Below are positions 35,548 through 47,259 of a DNA stretch of 64,000 nucleotides, one piece after another. A program made the position numbers and the translations under genes. This DNA comes from Proteles cristata cristata (lineage: Eukaryota > Chordata > Mammalia > Carnivora > Hyaenidae), in assembly GCA_017311185.1 (NCBI GenBank), contig JAESUZ010001749.1, positions 38,870 through 102,869 on the forward strand, in the 5' to 3' direction. Each line of letters opens with the position of its first letter. The first letter of the stretch is position 1. The notes below the pieces were generated by a model. The model searched no databases, was not told the DNA's origin, and was given only the letters and a program-made list of their open reading frames with translations.

Positions 35548-36569
35548 CAATTATTTTCTTAACGTATTGTTCATTTCACTTTGCTAATAGTTTGCTGGGG
35601 ATATCTGCATTCATGTTCATCAGAGATATTAGCCTTTAATTATTCTTTTCTGTGGTATCTTTATCTGGTTTGGTATGAGGGTAATTCTGGCCTCATAGAA
35701 TGAACTTGGAAGTTTTCCTTGCTCTTATATATTTTTTGGAATAGTTTGAAAATAATAGCTATTAACTCTTCTTTAAATGTTTGGTAGAATTCATGTGTAA
35801 AGACATATAGTTTTAGAATTTCATTTGTTGGCACTTTATTGATTACTGATTCAATTTCATTGCTGGTAATCCATCTGTTAAAATTTTCTATTTCTTCCTG
35901 ATTTAGTTTTGGAAGATTATATGTTTCTAGAAATTTATCAATTTCTTCTAGGTCATCTAATTTGTTGACATTAAAATTTTTCATAATATGATTTTATAAT
36001 CCTTTGTATTTGTGTGGTGTTTATTGTTATTTCTCCTTTTGCTTTTCTGATTTTGTTTATTTGAGTTCTCTTTCTTTGATGAGCCTATGTAGAGCATTAT
36101 CTATTTTGTTGATCTTTTAAAAGAATCAGCTTCTGGTATCATTGGATCTGTTTTATTGTGTGTTTTTTTTTTCTTGTTTCTATTTTATTTATTTCTGCTG
36201 TAATCTTTATTATTTCCTTCTTTCTTTAAATTTTGAGTTTTGTTGGTCCTTTAACTCTCTTAGGTATAAATCTAGGTTGTTTATTTGAGATACTTCTTGC
36301 TCCTTAATGTAGGACTGTATTGCTTAAAATTCCCTCTTAGAATAGCTTTTTGATGCATCCCAAAGATTTTGGACAATTTTGCTCTCATTTTCATTTGTTT
36401 CCACATATTATTTTAATTTTCTCTCTGATTTTTGGTGGAAAATGCATTGCTTAGTTGCATGATATTTAACCTCCATATATTTGTGATCTTTACAAAGCTT
36501 TTCTTGTGGCTGATTTCTAGTTTCATAATGTTGTGGTCAAAAAGGATGCATAGTATGCCATTGATTTTT

Positions 36570-36791
36570 TTTCAAATATTTTTAACATTTTATTTATTTC
36601 TGAGAGAGAGAGACAGAGAGAGAGAGCAGGGGAGGGTCAGAGAGAGAGGGAGATACAGAATCTGAAATAGGCTCCAGGCTCTGAGCTGGCAGTCAGCACC
36701 AAGCCCGACGTGGGGCTTGAACCCATGAACCGTGAGATCATGACCTGAGCCAAAGTCGGAGGCATAACTGACTGAGCCATTCAGGCGCCCC
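36570..36791 (-). mobile_element. CAN-SINE, antisense
   Basis: A complete reverse-complement SINE ends 'gccattcaggcgcccc'. Target duplication 'gccattgattttt' / 'ggcattgatcttttt' flanks it, inside old L1 sequence. Confidence 0.94.
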
Positions 36792-38110
36792 GGCATTGAT
36801 CTTTTTGAACTTGTTGAGACTTGTTATATACTATATATATGATCTATGCTGGAGAATCTTCCATGTGCACTTGAAATGAATGTGTATTCTGCTCTTTTAG
36901 GATGGAATGTTGTGAATATATCTGGTAATTCCACCTGGTGCAATGTGTCATTTAAAGCCACTATTTCTTTGTGGACTTTCTTTCTAGAATATCTGTCTAT
37001 TTATGTAAATAGGGTACTAAAATCCTCTACTATTATAATATTTTATCAACTACTTCCTTTATGTCTGTTATTAATTGCTGTATGTATTTTGGTGCTTTCA
37101 CGTAGGGTGCATAAATATTTATACTTAATATTTTCTTTTTAGATTGTCACCTTTAAGATTATATAGTGTCTTTCTTTTACTTAGAGTGTTTGTTTTAAAG
37201 TTTATTTTGTCCAATATGAGTGTATCTTCACGAGTTTTATTTTGACATCCTTTTACGTGATAAATACTTCACAATCCTTTCACTTTAAATTTGATGTCTT
37301 TTGATCTTAAATGATTTTCTTGTAGGTGCCATACAGATGGTCTTGCTTTCTATCCATTCCACCACCCTCTGTCTTTTATTTTGAACATTTAGTTTATTTA
37401 CTTTCAAAGTAATGATTGATAGGTATGTACTTATTTTCAAATTTTTACTTGTTTTATGAGTGTTTTTATAATACTTTTCTGTTTTTTTCTCCTGCGTTCT
37501 TCTCTTAAGGTTAGTTGTCATTTTTTAGTGACATACTTGGATTCCTTTCTCTTTATTTTTTGGATATCTTTTACTGTGTGTTTTTTTTTTTTTTTGGTTG
37601 CTAGTGATTACCATGGTTTCTAAATAAAATTTTTTGCATGAAGCAGTCTATATTAAGTTGATTAAGTTTAATTTGAACAAACTTTTTTACACTCAACACT
37701 CATTTTTGGTGTATGATGTCATACTTTACATCTTTTTATTTTTAGATTCCCTTGACTGATTTTTACACATATACTTATCTAGACTGCTTTTCTGATTCCT
37801 CCTTCTCTCATTCTTAGTTATGGTCTTTTCTTTCCATGCAAGGTACCCTTAAAATTTTTTTTTGTAAATTTCAACATTTCTTTTATCAAGTTTCTTTTTT
37901 CTTCTTTCATAGTTTATTGTCAAGTTGGTTTCCATATACCACCCTGTTCTCATCCCCACAAGTGCCCTCCTCCATGCCTATCACCCCCCTTCCCCTCCCT
38001 CCCAACCCCATCAGCCCTCAGTTTGTTCTCAGCATTCAAGAGTCTCTCATGGTTTGCCTCCCTCCTTCTCCCCAACTATTTTTCTCCTTCTTATACCCCA
38101 TGGTCCTCCA

Positions 38111-41100
38111 TTAAGTTCCTCCTAATCCACCTATACGTGCAAACATATGGTATCTATCTTTCTCTGCCTGACTTATTTCACTCAGCATAACACCCTCAAG
38201 GTCCATCCATGTTGCTACACATGGCCAGATTTCATTTTTCTCATTGCCATGTAGTATTCCATGGTATAGATAAACCACATCTTCTTGATCCATTCATCTG
38301 TTGATGGACACTTAGGCTCTTTCCAGGTTTTAGCTATTGTGGAGAGTGCTGCTATGAACATTGGAGTACATGTGCTCCTATGCATCAACATTTCTGTATC
38401 CCTTGGGTAAATTCCTAGCAGTGCTATTGCTGGGTCATAGGGGAGTTCTATTGTTAGTTTCCTTAGGAACCTCCACATTGTTTTCCAGAGGGGCTGTACC
38501 AGTTTACATTTCCACCAACAGTGCAGGAGGGTGCCCGTTTCTCCACATCCTCGCCAGCATCTAGAGTTCTCTGATTGGCTCATTTTAGCCACTCTGACTG
38601 GCGTGAGGTGGTATCTCAGTGTGGTTTTGATTTGTATTTTCCTGATGAGGAGCGATGCTGAGCATCGTTTCATGTGTCTGTTGGCCATCTAGATGTCCTC
38701 TTTGGAGAAGTGTCTGTTCGTATCTTCTGCCCATTTCTTCACTGGGTTGTTTGTTTTTCGGGCGTGTAGTTTGGTGAGTTCCTTATAGATTCTTGATATT
38801 AACCCTTTATCTGATATGTCATTTGAAACTATCTTTTCCCATTCCGTTGGTTGCCTATTAGTTTTGTGGGTTGTTTCCTTTGCAGTGCAGAAGCTGTTAA
38901 TCTTGATGAGGTCCCAATCATTTATTTTTGCTCTTGATTCCCTTGCTTTTGGGGATGTGTCAAGTAAGAAGTTGCTGCGGTGGAGGTCAAGGAGGTTGTT
39001 TCCTGCTTTCTCCTCTAGGGTTTTGATGGTATCCTGTCTCACGTTCAGGTCCTTTATCCATTTTGAGTTTATTTTTGTGCATGGTGTGAGAAAATGATCT
39101 AGTTTCATACTTCTGCATGTTGCTGTCCAGTTCTCCCAACACCATCTGTTAAAAAGGCTGTCTTTTTTCCATTGGATATTCTTTCCTGCTTTGTCAAAGA
39201 TTAGTTGGCTGTACACTTTTGGGTCCACTTCTGAGTTCTCAATTCTGTTCCATTGGTCTATGTGTCTGTTTTTGTGCCAATACCATACTGTCTTGATGAT
39301 GACAGCTTTTTAGTAGAGGCTAAAGTCTGGGATGGTGATCCCTCCCGTTTTGGTTTTATTTTTCAGGATTACTTTGGCTATTCGGGGTCTTTTGTGGTTC
39401 CATACAAATTTTTGGATAGTTTGTTCTAGTTTTGAGAAGTATGCTGGTGCAGTTTTGATTGGAATTGCATTGAATGTGTAGACTGCTTTGGGTAGTAATG
39501 ACATCTCAACTATATTCTTCCTATCCATGAGCATGGAATGTTTTTCCATTTCTTTGTGTCTTCTTCAATTTCCTTTATAAGTCTTCTATAGTTTTCATCA
39601 TACAGATCTCTTGTATCCTTGGTTAGGTTTATTCCGAGGTATTTTATGGTTTTTTGTGCAATTGTGAATGGGATCAGTTTCTTGATTTCTCTTTCTGTTG
39701 CTTCATTGTTGGTGTATAAAAATGCAACCAATTTCTGTACGTTGATTTTATACCCTGAAGTTTTGCTGAATTCTTGGATCAGTTCTAGCAGGCTCCTGAT
39801 AGATTTTTTCAGGTTTTCTATGTAGAGTATCATGTCGTCTGTCAAAAGTGAAAGTTTGACTTCTTCTTTGCCAATTCTGATGCCTTTGATTTCCTTTTGT
39901 TGTCTGACGGTTGATGCTAGGATTTCTAGCACTATGTTAACCAACAGTGGTGAGAGTGGATATCCCTATCGCGTTCCTGATCTCTGGGGGAAAGCTCTCC
40001 GTATTTCCCTATTGAACATGATGTTAACTGAGGGCTTCTCATAGATGGCTTTTATGATGTTTAAGTAAGTTCCTTCTATCTAGACTTTCTAGAGAGTCTT
40101 TATTAAGAAATGGTGCTGTACTTTGTCAAATGCTTTTTTTGCATATATTGAAAGAATCATACAGTTCTTATCTTTTCTTTTGTTGATGTGTTGTTTCACA
40201 TTGATTGATTTGCGAATATTGAACCAGCCCTGTAACCCAGGAATTAATCACACTTGACAATGGTGGATAATTCTTTTTATATGCTGTTGGATTCAATTTG
40301 CAAGTATATTGTTGAGGATTTTTGCACCCGTATTCATCAAGGATATTGGCCTGTAGTTCTCTTTTTTTGCTGGGTCTCTGTCTGGATTGGGAATCTAAGT
40401 GATGCTGGCTTCATAAAATAAGTCTGGAAGTTTTCCTTCGATTTCTTATTTTTTCAAAAAGTTTGAGAAGAATGGGTACTAATACTGATTTAAATATCTG
40501 ATAGAAATCCACAGAGAAGCCATCTGGCCCAGAGCTATTATTTTTTGGGAGATTTTGGATAACTGATTCGGTTTCCTCACTAGATATGGGTCTGTTCAGG
40601 TTTTCTATCTCTTCCCGTGTGTATTTTGGTAGTCTGTGTGTGTTTAGGAGTTTTTCCATTTCTTCCAAGTTGTCCAATTTGTTGGGATATAGTTTTTCAT
40701 AATATTCCCTGTTAATTGTATTTCTGAGGGGTTGGTTTCAATAAGTCCATTTTCATTCATGACTTTGTCTATTTGAGCGCTCTCTCTTTTCTTTCTGAGA
40801 AGCCTGGCTAGAGGTTAAACAATTTTGTTTATTTTTTTAGAAAACCAACTCTTGGTTTCATTCATCTGTTCAACTGTTTCTTTGGTTTCCATAACGTTTA
40901 TTTCTGCCCTGATTTTTATTATTTCTCTTTTTCTACTGGGTTTGGGATGCTCTAGTTGCTCTCCCTATAATTGCTTTAGGTGAGCGGTTAGATTTTGCAC
41001 TTGCGCTTTTTCTAATTTCTTGAAGTAGGCCTGGAATGCAATTTATCTTCCTCTGAGGACTCCCTTCACTACATCCCATAGAGTTTGGATTGTTGTATTT

Positions 41101-41947
41101 TCATTTTCATTTTTTTCCATATATTTTTAAATTTCTTCTCTAATTGCCTGACTGGCCCATTCGTTCTTTAGTAGGGCGCTCTTTAACCTCCATGTTTTTG
41201 GAGGTTTTCCAGACTTCTTCCTGTGATTGATTTCGAGATTCATAGCATCGTGATCTGAAAGTGTGCATGGTATGATCTCAATTCTTTTATATTTATTGAG
41301 GGCTGCTTTATGTCCCAGTATGTGGTCTATCTTGGAGAATTTGCCATCCCCACTGGAGAAGAATGTTAATTACATGGCCTCAGGATGTAGAGTTCTAAAT
41401 ATATCTGTCAAATCCATGTGGTCCACTGTGTCATTTAAGTCCATTGTGTCTTTATTGATTTTCTGTATGGTTGCTCTATCCATTGCTGTATGTGGAGTAT
41501 TAAAGTCCCCTACTATTAGCACGTTCTTATCTATAAGAGTGTTTCTGTTTGTAATTGTTTTATGTATTTAGGTGCTCCCATATTTGGTGTGTAGACATTT
41601 ATAATTGTTAGCTCTCCCTGATGTATAGACCCTGTTACTATTATATCATGCCTTTTTTCATCCTTTGTTACTGTCTTTACTTTAAATTCCAGTTTGTCTA
41701 AGTATAGCTACTCCAGCTTTCTTTTGACTTCCAGTAGCATGATAGATATGTCTTCATCTCCTTACTTTCAATCTGAAGGTGTCGTCCAGACTAAAATGAG
41801 TTTCTTGTAGACAGCAAATAGATGGATTTAGGTTTTTTATACATTCTGCTACCCTATGTATTTTTATTGGGGCATTTAGTCCTTTTACTTTCAGTGTTAT
41901 TATTGAAAAATATGGGATTAGAGCCTTCCTGTCCTTTGTGGATTCAT
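38111..41947 (-). pseudogene. L1 ORF2 pseudogene, full span
   Basis: The span equals 1,279 codons, matching the other full-length copy once its SINE is removed. I place the start at the ATG at 41,947, 47 bp after the ORF1 stop, by alignment with 54,988. The endonuclease region lies at about 41,900-41,200. The reverse transcriptase FADD motif reads LTDD (in the frame 39,510-39,944), so two of its four residues are changed. The C-terminus is open for 157 and 60 codons to the normal 'GGLGGT' end. Numerous stops and frameshifts lie in the endonuclease-to-palm part. It is non-functional. Confidence 0.9.
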
Positions 41948-41994
41948 GCTTGTGGTGGTGTCTCTGGTATCTTGAATTCCTTGCAACATTCCCC

Positions 41995-42883
41995 TCATAG
42001 AGTCGCCCTCAGGATTTCTTGTAGGGCTGGTTTAGTGGTGACGCATTCTTTCAATTTTTGTTTATTTGGAAAGACTTTTATCTCTCCTTCTATTCTGAAT
42101 GATAGGTTTGCTGGATATAGGATTCTTGGCTGCATTTTTTTTTTTTCTGTTCATCACTTTGAAGATCTCCTGCCATTCCTTTCTGGCCTGCCAAGTTTCA
42201 TTCGATAGGTCTGTCACCATTCTGTTAGGTTTCCCTTTATCTGTTAGGGCCCTTTACTCCCTAGCTACTTTCAGAATTCTCTCTGTTCTTATATTACCAG
42301 TTTCACTATGATATGTCTAGCAGAAGATCGATTCAAGTTACGTCTAAGTAGAGTTCTCTGTGCCTTTTGGATTTCAACCTCAGTTTCTTTCCCCAGATTG
42401 TGCAAGTTCCCTGCTATATTTTGTTCAAGGACTCCTTCAGCACCTTTCCCTCTCTTTTCCTCTTCTGGAATTCCCATGATAAGGATATTATTCCATTTGA
42501 TTATATTGTTGAGCTCTCAAAGTCTCCTTTCTTTTCCTGAATTAGTTTATCTCTCTTTTTCTCAGCTTACCTTTTATCTATAATTTTGTCTTCTAAATCA
42601 CTTATTCTCCTTACTGCCTCTCCAATCCATTGGACGCCTCCATTTTATTTTGAGTCTCATTTATAGCATTTTTTAATTCACCACATCTATTTTTAAGCTC
42701 CATAGTCTTTGTAGCAATAGTTTTTCTGATGTCTTCCATGCCTTTTTCAAGCCCAGCGATTAAGTCTATGACTGTTGTTCTAAAATCTTGTCCAGTTATT
42801 TTGCTTATATCTGTTTTGAGCAGTTCTTTAGCTGTCAATTCTTCCTGGAATTTCTCTGGAGGAGAGATCTTTCATTGTCTCAT
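41995..42883 (-). pseudogene. L1 ORF1 pseudogene (RNA-binding chaperone), full span
   Basis: ORF1p is the trimeric RNA-binding chaperone of L1. The start ATG at 42,883 is aligned to 54,048 in the other copy, and the stop at 41,995 closes 'LQEILRATL', matching that copy's C-terminus. Codon 4 is TGA where the other copy has CGA, a CpG decay that stops it almost at once. The frame 42,611-42,838 shows 'MTAKELLKTDISKITGQDF' of the coiled-coil start. More frameshifts follow. Confidence 0.88.
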
Positions 42884-44492
42884 TTTGGTTAACTTTCTAT
42901 CTCTTCTTAGTTTTAAAAGCCTGTTATGCACTCTGCGCCTGTGAGTGCCGCTGTACGAAAGAAGACTCCTTCACTTTCCAGGGCCTGTCTGTTCAGAAAG
43001 TCTTCTTTGAATGGTATCTCTTGGTCTCTCCTGTTGTGACCTAGGTTATTTTATTTTCCTACCCGTAGTGGTATTTGGGACTCTCTACCATGTGTACTTT
43101 GGCTTGTTTCTTGAGGTAGCCCTGGAAAAGAAAAAACACAGACAAACACACAGGGAGGGAACAAAGGCACACAAACATACAGACAAATCCAACAAACATG
43201 CAAACTGAAGTGAAAAACGAAAAAGAGAAAAGAAACAGGAAGGAGGGAAGGAAAATTATAAGAAATAAAAATACATTATAAAGGGGGAAAAAGAAAAAAA
43301 GAAAAGGAAAAAAAAAGAAACCCAATAGACAAAGGACAGTCTAAAGCATATAACCCAATTTCCCAGCTACCAATAAATAGCCAGGTGTTTGCAATGCTGG
43401 TGGAAGAGCATAGAGAAAGAGAGAAATGACAGGGCGGTGATGAAGCGAAATTGGAAATGAAATGAGCAGGCAGAAGGAATAAGAGGTTTTTTTTTCAAAA
43501 GGAGAAAGAATGGACTATGGTTGGATATGAGGCAAAAGAAATGACGATGATGTTAACCAGAGAAACTATATAGTCTGATTACTCCAGAGAGAAAGAAATG
43601 AAAAGGTAGCAGTGAAGGTGTAGAATTTCCATGTAGAGAATGGATTAAATGTGATTGTTTAAGCAAGCCAGTGACCAGAATTAATCAGGGTAGTGCGTCC
43701 ATGTTGGTCTTGCCCTGGCTCCGGTTAAAAAAAAAAAAAAAAAAAAAAAAGGAAGCGGGCAGCTCTCTAGCAGGGATGTGCGTTGTTTGGTCCAGTGCGT
43801 CCAGTGGGAGTCCTGCCTTGGCAGTTGGGTGAAAAGTTGCGGTGCCCAGCCCCTTCTTAAACCAAGCATTGATACTCATTCTTTTTGGTGTGATCTCCCT
43901 GTGCCTGGGGCGTAACCAAAGTGGGCCATGCTCTATATCCCAAGCAAGACCTCATTTCCAGACCTCAGTCTGCACGCCCCATTGAAATTACCCAAAATAT
44001 AAACTCGCAGGCGAGCCCCTCAGAGCAGTTTCAAGCCTCTCGCCTTTCCCCTGGGGTTCAAGCCAGAAGCCACTGTTGCTGTCTCCTCCAGGTCGGGCTG
44101 GCATGCGAGGAGCAGTTTCATCCCGGGGTCGCCCGGGACGAGTGCGTCCCGCCTAAGGTCATCTGGAGAACAGGTAACCAGATTCTTGTGTGTCCCGAGA
44201 GGAGGTTTTTCTTTTCTCCAGCCACAGGGACAGTGTCTTGAGCAGTTCACTCTTTTTTCCCCTAGACTCACTGTGGCTGCCCGCAGAGGGGGATTGCCCC
44301 GCTCCCTCTGTGTCTCCGGTCCTGGCCCGATATCTTCCCATTTCGAACTCACACTATAAGGTTTTCTCAGCGGGCTCTGTCTCCTTTTCTTCCCGAACTC
44401 TGTAAGGGTTCCTATGGCTCCAGGACTTCTCTGTGTGAGATATGGGGGCTAGTGAAATGTACAGACCTCCCTACTTCTTTGCCATCTTGCCT
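42884..44492 (-). promoter_or_regulatory. L1 5'UTR / internal promoter region of the minus full-length L1
   Basis: It is CpG-bearing and GC-rich at 43,700-44,492, with a start 'aaggcaagatggcaaagaag' that corresponds to the YY1-like site of the + copy but has lost its CpG. It retains a GTGAGT (minus strand, 44,352-44,347) and a pyrimidine tract ending TTTTCCAG (acceptor AG at 43,123-43,122), the boundaries that are joined in the neighbouring element at 45,412. A 25-bp A run at 43,727-43,751 is the complement of a pyrimidine tract, not a tail. Confidence 0.75.
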
Positions 44493-44496
44493 TTAT

Positions 44497-44903
44497 TCTT
44501 GGATATTGTTCCATTTGTTTGTATTACTCAGTTCTCGAATTCTACTTTTGTGCTCCTGGATCAGTTTATCTCTCTTTTTCTCGGCTTCCTGTTTTTCTAT
44601 AATTGTGTCTTCTAATTCACCTATTGCCCTCTCTGCCTCTCCAGTCCATCAACTGGACCCCTCCTTTTTGTTATGCACCTCATTTATAGCATTTTAAAAT
44701 TCATCATTACTATTTTTATGCTCGATAGTCTTTGTAGCAACAGCTTCTCTGATGTCTTCCATGCCTTTTTCAAGCCCAGCAATTAATTTTATGACTAATG
44801 TTCTAAATTCCTGTTCAATTATGTTGCTTATATCTGTTTTGAGCAGTTCTTTAGGTGTCACTTCTTCCTGGAATTTCTTTAGAGGAGAGATGTTCAGTTT
44901 CAT
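44497..44903 (-). pseudogene. L1 ORF1 pseudogene, N-terminal part only
   Basis: It starts at ATG 44,903 ('MKLNISPLKKFQEEVTPKE'), aligned with the ORF1 start of the other copies. It is open for 69 codons through the first coiled-coil part ('ELLKTDISNIIEQEF', 'LIAGLEKGMEDIREA') to a stop at 44,694. The rest is readable in other frames until it is cut at 44,497. It lacks the RNA-recognition and C-terminal domains. Confidence 0.85.
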
Positions 44904-44941
44904 AATTTTGGCTAGCTTTCTGTTTCTTGTCAGTTTTAATT

Positions 44942-44974
44942 TTTTTATTTTGTTTTTAATGTTTTTTTATTTAT

Positions 44975-45010
<36 letters not shown>

Positions 45011-45186
45011 CATGAGCAGGGGAGGGTCAGAGAGAGAGAGGGAGACACAGAATTGGAAACAATCTCCAGGCTCTGAGCTAGCTAGCTGTCAGCACAGAGC
45101 CCGACAGGGGGCTCGAACCCACGAACCGTGAGATGATGGTCTGAGCCAAAGTCAGACGTTTAATCGACTGAGCCACCCAGGCGCCA
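44942..45186 (-). mobile_element. CAN-SINE, antisense
   Basis: A T-rich tail, a long (GA)n of about 28 bp, and a head ending 'gccacccaggcgcca' are present. The flanks repeat 'ttgtcagtttta' (44,927-44,938 and about 45,194-45,205). It sits just before ORF1 of the spliced-looking L1. Confidence 0.94.
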
Positions 45187-45411
45187 CTGCCTGTTGTCAG
45201 TTTTAAAAGCTCGTTATGCGCTCTGCATCTGTGACTACTGTTATCTTAAAGTAGGCTTATTGACTGTCTAGGGCCTGTACGTTCAGGTACTGTTCTTTTA
45301 ATGATGTCTCTTGGCCTCTTTTGTTTAGACTTTGATTATTTTATTTCCCTACTTGTAGTGATATTTGGTACTCTCCACCCTGTGTACTTTGGCTTGTTTC
45401 TTGAGGTAGCC

Positions 45412-45557
45412 CTATGAAGCTATCTTTGTAGTGGACTCCGTCCCTTTTACTCCAGCCTCTTGCAGTTCAGAGTTTTTCTCCATTAGCCCTTCTTTGTTTG
45501 AAAGATGCAGGGATGAGATTGCAAACACCCTATTTCTCTGCCATCTTGCTGCCTTCT
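45412..45557 (-). promoter_or_regulatory. L1 5'UTR first exon (about 146 nt)
   Basis: This block corresponds position by position to the first 150 nt of the full-length + L1 (52,121-52,270): the 'caagatggc' start, an 'aaaaggga' part and 'gagtccact' near the end. It ends where that copy has its GTGAGT. Confidence 0.8.
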
Positions 45558-46843
45558 GAAATGAAGACTTTTAGAAACATATCTTTGATTTTAATGGATC
45601 TTCATAAAGTTTTTCACACATGCTATTTCTTTGGTTTCCAAACTGTCCCCTAAACGTCCTGGCCCGTCCTCTGGATTCTTGAACTTGTGCTGTTATTTTC
45701 TTGCTTTCATTGATTCACTGGAAGCATCATTTCCTGAAATCTCTGGATAAGGTTCAAAGTTTCCAAAGGCTCTCTGAGCACACATGGAACTTCTCCCAGA
45801 GGAGCGAAGAGTTGGCACCCCACACCAGGCACCCCCCAAATTTTAAGACATGCAGCTGAGAGAAAAGGCCTCCAAATATCTTACTGAAAAACAAAGGGGC
45901 CGCCAGACAACACAAGAGCTGGGGCAACTCTCTATAATTTTGTTAAGACTGATAGTTTCAAATACAATAAAATAATCAACTAGTGTTTAGAAGCTATCAT
46001 TTTACTATTATAAAGATTAATTTGAAAGTTATAATTGAAAGCTAACTCAAAATATTTACCTCTAACTTCAAGTTGGTTCAACTGGTTGAGGACTTGAAGG
46101 TCAAAAGAAAACAAATTATGGTCACTGTTTTTTATTTACTTAATAGGTCCAAACGAAATGAACAAGAATAATTATAAGGGAAAACAGCCAGGTACAACAT
46201 GAATTATCTCTTGAACCAGTGGAATGTTTGAATCCAATTTCCGAGATAACAAATCTTTACTGTAATAAGATTCCCAAATCTAGGAATAACATTCTGAAGA
46301 ATGAAATAAAAATAATACTATGGAAAATTAAGCAAGGAATATTTTGCTTTAGTAACTTCTAGTTATTTTTAACCAGTTTATATACTCAATATAAGGCAAC
46401 TCATTGAGATACAATGATTCAAACAATATGTCTTTAGAAAATATGAACTAGGCTATAGTCCTGCAAAAGCTTCACAGAGAATGGGCCATGTAATTTCTGT
46501 TACATATGAGACTAAGCACTTCCTCCCAATCACTCTGGTGGGCTCTCAGTTGTAGGAGTATGTGGGGAGGGGACATTTATATTTGTTAAATGCAATGTTT
46601 TGACCTTTAGAGTTGTGCTTGACAAATTGAGCTAAATAATTAACATTAAGAAACTCAAAAATTCTGCAACTGGAGAAATGCTAAAATTATTTGCTTCCAA
46701 TATATTTTTCTGGTAATCAATTAATAAAAGAGAAAATGTTATTAAATTGAATTATTATTTATTAGGAAATGAATGGAATAATTTTATCCTAGTAAACATC
46801 AGGGTGGATAAGGATAAGGAAGTTATGTGAAGGGAAAGTAGTA
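45558..46843. other. Anonymous DNA, no gene recognised
   Basis: The part 45,640-45,900 is more GC-rich than its surroundings ('tggcccgtcctctggattct', 'cagaggagcgaagagttggc'). It has no long frame and no repeat that I recognise. The rest is AT-rich. Confidence 0.5.
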
Positions 46844-46855
46844 TCTATACTTCTT

Positions 46856-47072
46856 TTTTTTTTAAATATTTTTATTTATTTCTTAGGAGAGAGAGAGAGA
46901 CAGCGTGAGCAGGGGAGGGTCAGAGAGAGAGGGAATCACAGACTCTGAAACAGGCTCCAGGCTCTGAGCTGGCAGTCAGCACAGAGCCCGACGCGGGGCT
47001 CAAACCCACGAACCGCGAGATCATGACCCAAGCGAAAGTCGACGCTTAACCGACTAAGCCACCCAGGCGCCC
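46856..47072 (-). mobile_element. CAN-SINE, antisense, young-looking
   Basis: A complete reverse-complement SINE keeps its CpGs ('gagcccgacgcggggctc'). Target duplication 'ctatacttctt' at about 46,845-46,855 and 47,073-47,083. Confidence 0.96.
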
Positions 47073-47259
47073 CTATACTTCTTGCCAGGCTTTTCATTGC
47101 TAAAGTCCTACTCTTTTAAAATTCTTTAGTATTTGTTTTATTCCCTGGAGATTCCTTCATTCACATGTGTACAAGGAACTATTTTCTAAGTTAATCTGAT
47201 GACTTATTTGCTTCATTTCAATTTTACAGAATGATTTCAGAACTCAAAAAACAAATGAA

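Larger units (their letters stand above)
30600..37870 (-). mobile_element. Old carnivore L1, antisense, long and multiply interrupted
   Basis: The 3' end is at left ('atagttaacatagggtgtta'). The element runs through 3'UTR and ORF2 in reverse: C-terminus at 33,300-33,700, reverse transcriptase at 34,000-36,000, endonuclease at 36,200-37,350. It then enters inter-ORF/ORF1-like T-rich sequence up to about 37,870. It is interrupted by a + strand L1 (31,245-33,229) and SINEs at 34,309, 34,949, 35,310 and 36,570. ORF2 is riddled with stops. Its sequence is older than the full-length minus L1 that follows. Confidence 0.85.
37885..44492 (-). mobile_element. Full-length felid L1, antisense
   Basis: Read on the minus strand it has a complete 6.6-kb layout. 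The 5'UTR is at 44,492-42,884, starting 'aaggcaagatggcaaagaag'. ORF1 follows at 42,883-41,995, a 47-bp gap, ORF2 at 41,947-38,111, then the 3'UTR with its G-rich tract and the AATAAACTAT end at about 37,907, with an impure A/G tail. No internal SINE is present. No target-site duplication can be found between the left flank (about 37,860-37,884) and the right flank (44,493 on). Both ORFs are dead. Confidence 0.95.
44493..45557 (-). mobile_element. 5' part of a second L1 with its 5'UTR intron removed
   Basis: On the minus strand it begins near 45,557 with an L1 5' end ('ggcagcaagatggcagagaa'), runs about 145 nt to 'gatagcttcatag', and then goes directly into 'ggctacctcaagaaacaagc', the sequence that in both full-length copies follows a TTTTCCAG acceptor about 1.2-1.5 kb further on. 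ORF1 then starts (ATG at 44,903) and is cut at 44,493, exactly where the full-length minus L1 begins. A SINE is inserted at 44,942-45,186. The remaining ORF1, ORF2 and 3' end are not found in the window. Confidence 0.9.

Noticed and set aside
38816..39097. Long frames on the strand opposite to L1 ORF2 (this one and equivalents at 11,573, 31,822 and 58,079)
   Set aside because: They recur at the same place in each L1 copy and are complements of the A-rich ORF2 coding strand, with hydrophobic Phe/Ser/Leu-rich products. They are shadows, not genes.
43059..43325. Phe-rich frame resembling a membrane protein
   Set aside because: It is the translation of an A-rich/T-rich part of an antisense L1 5'UTR, with no other support.
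43727..43751. A25 run as a retrotransposon poly(A) tail
   Set aside because: It lies inside a 5'UTR at the place where the + copy has a pyrimidine tract, so it is a length-variable internal tract of the antisense L1.
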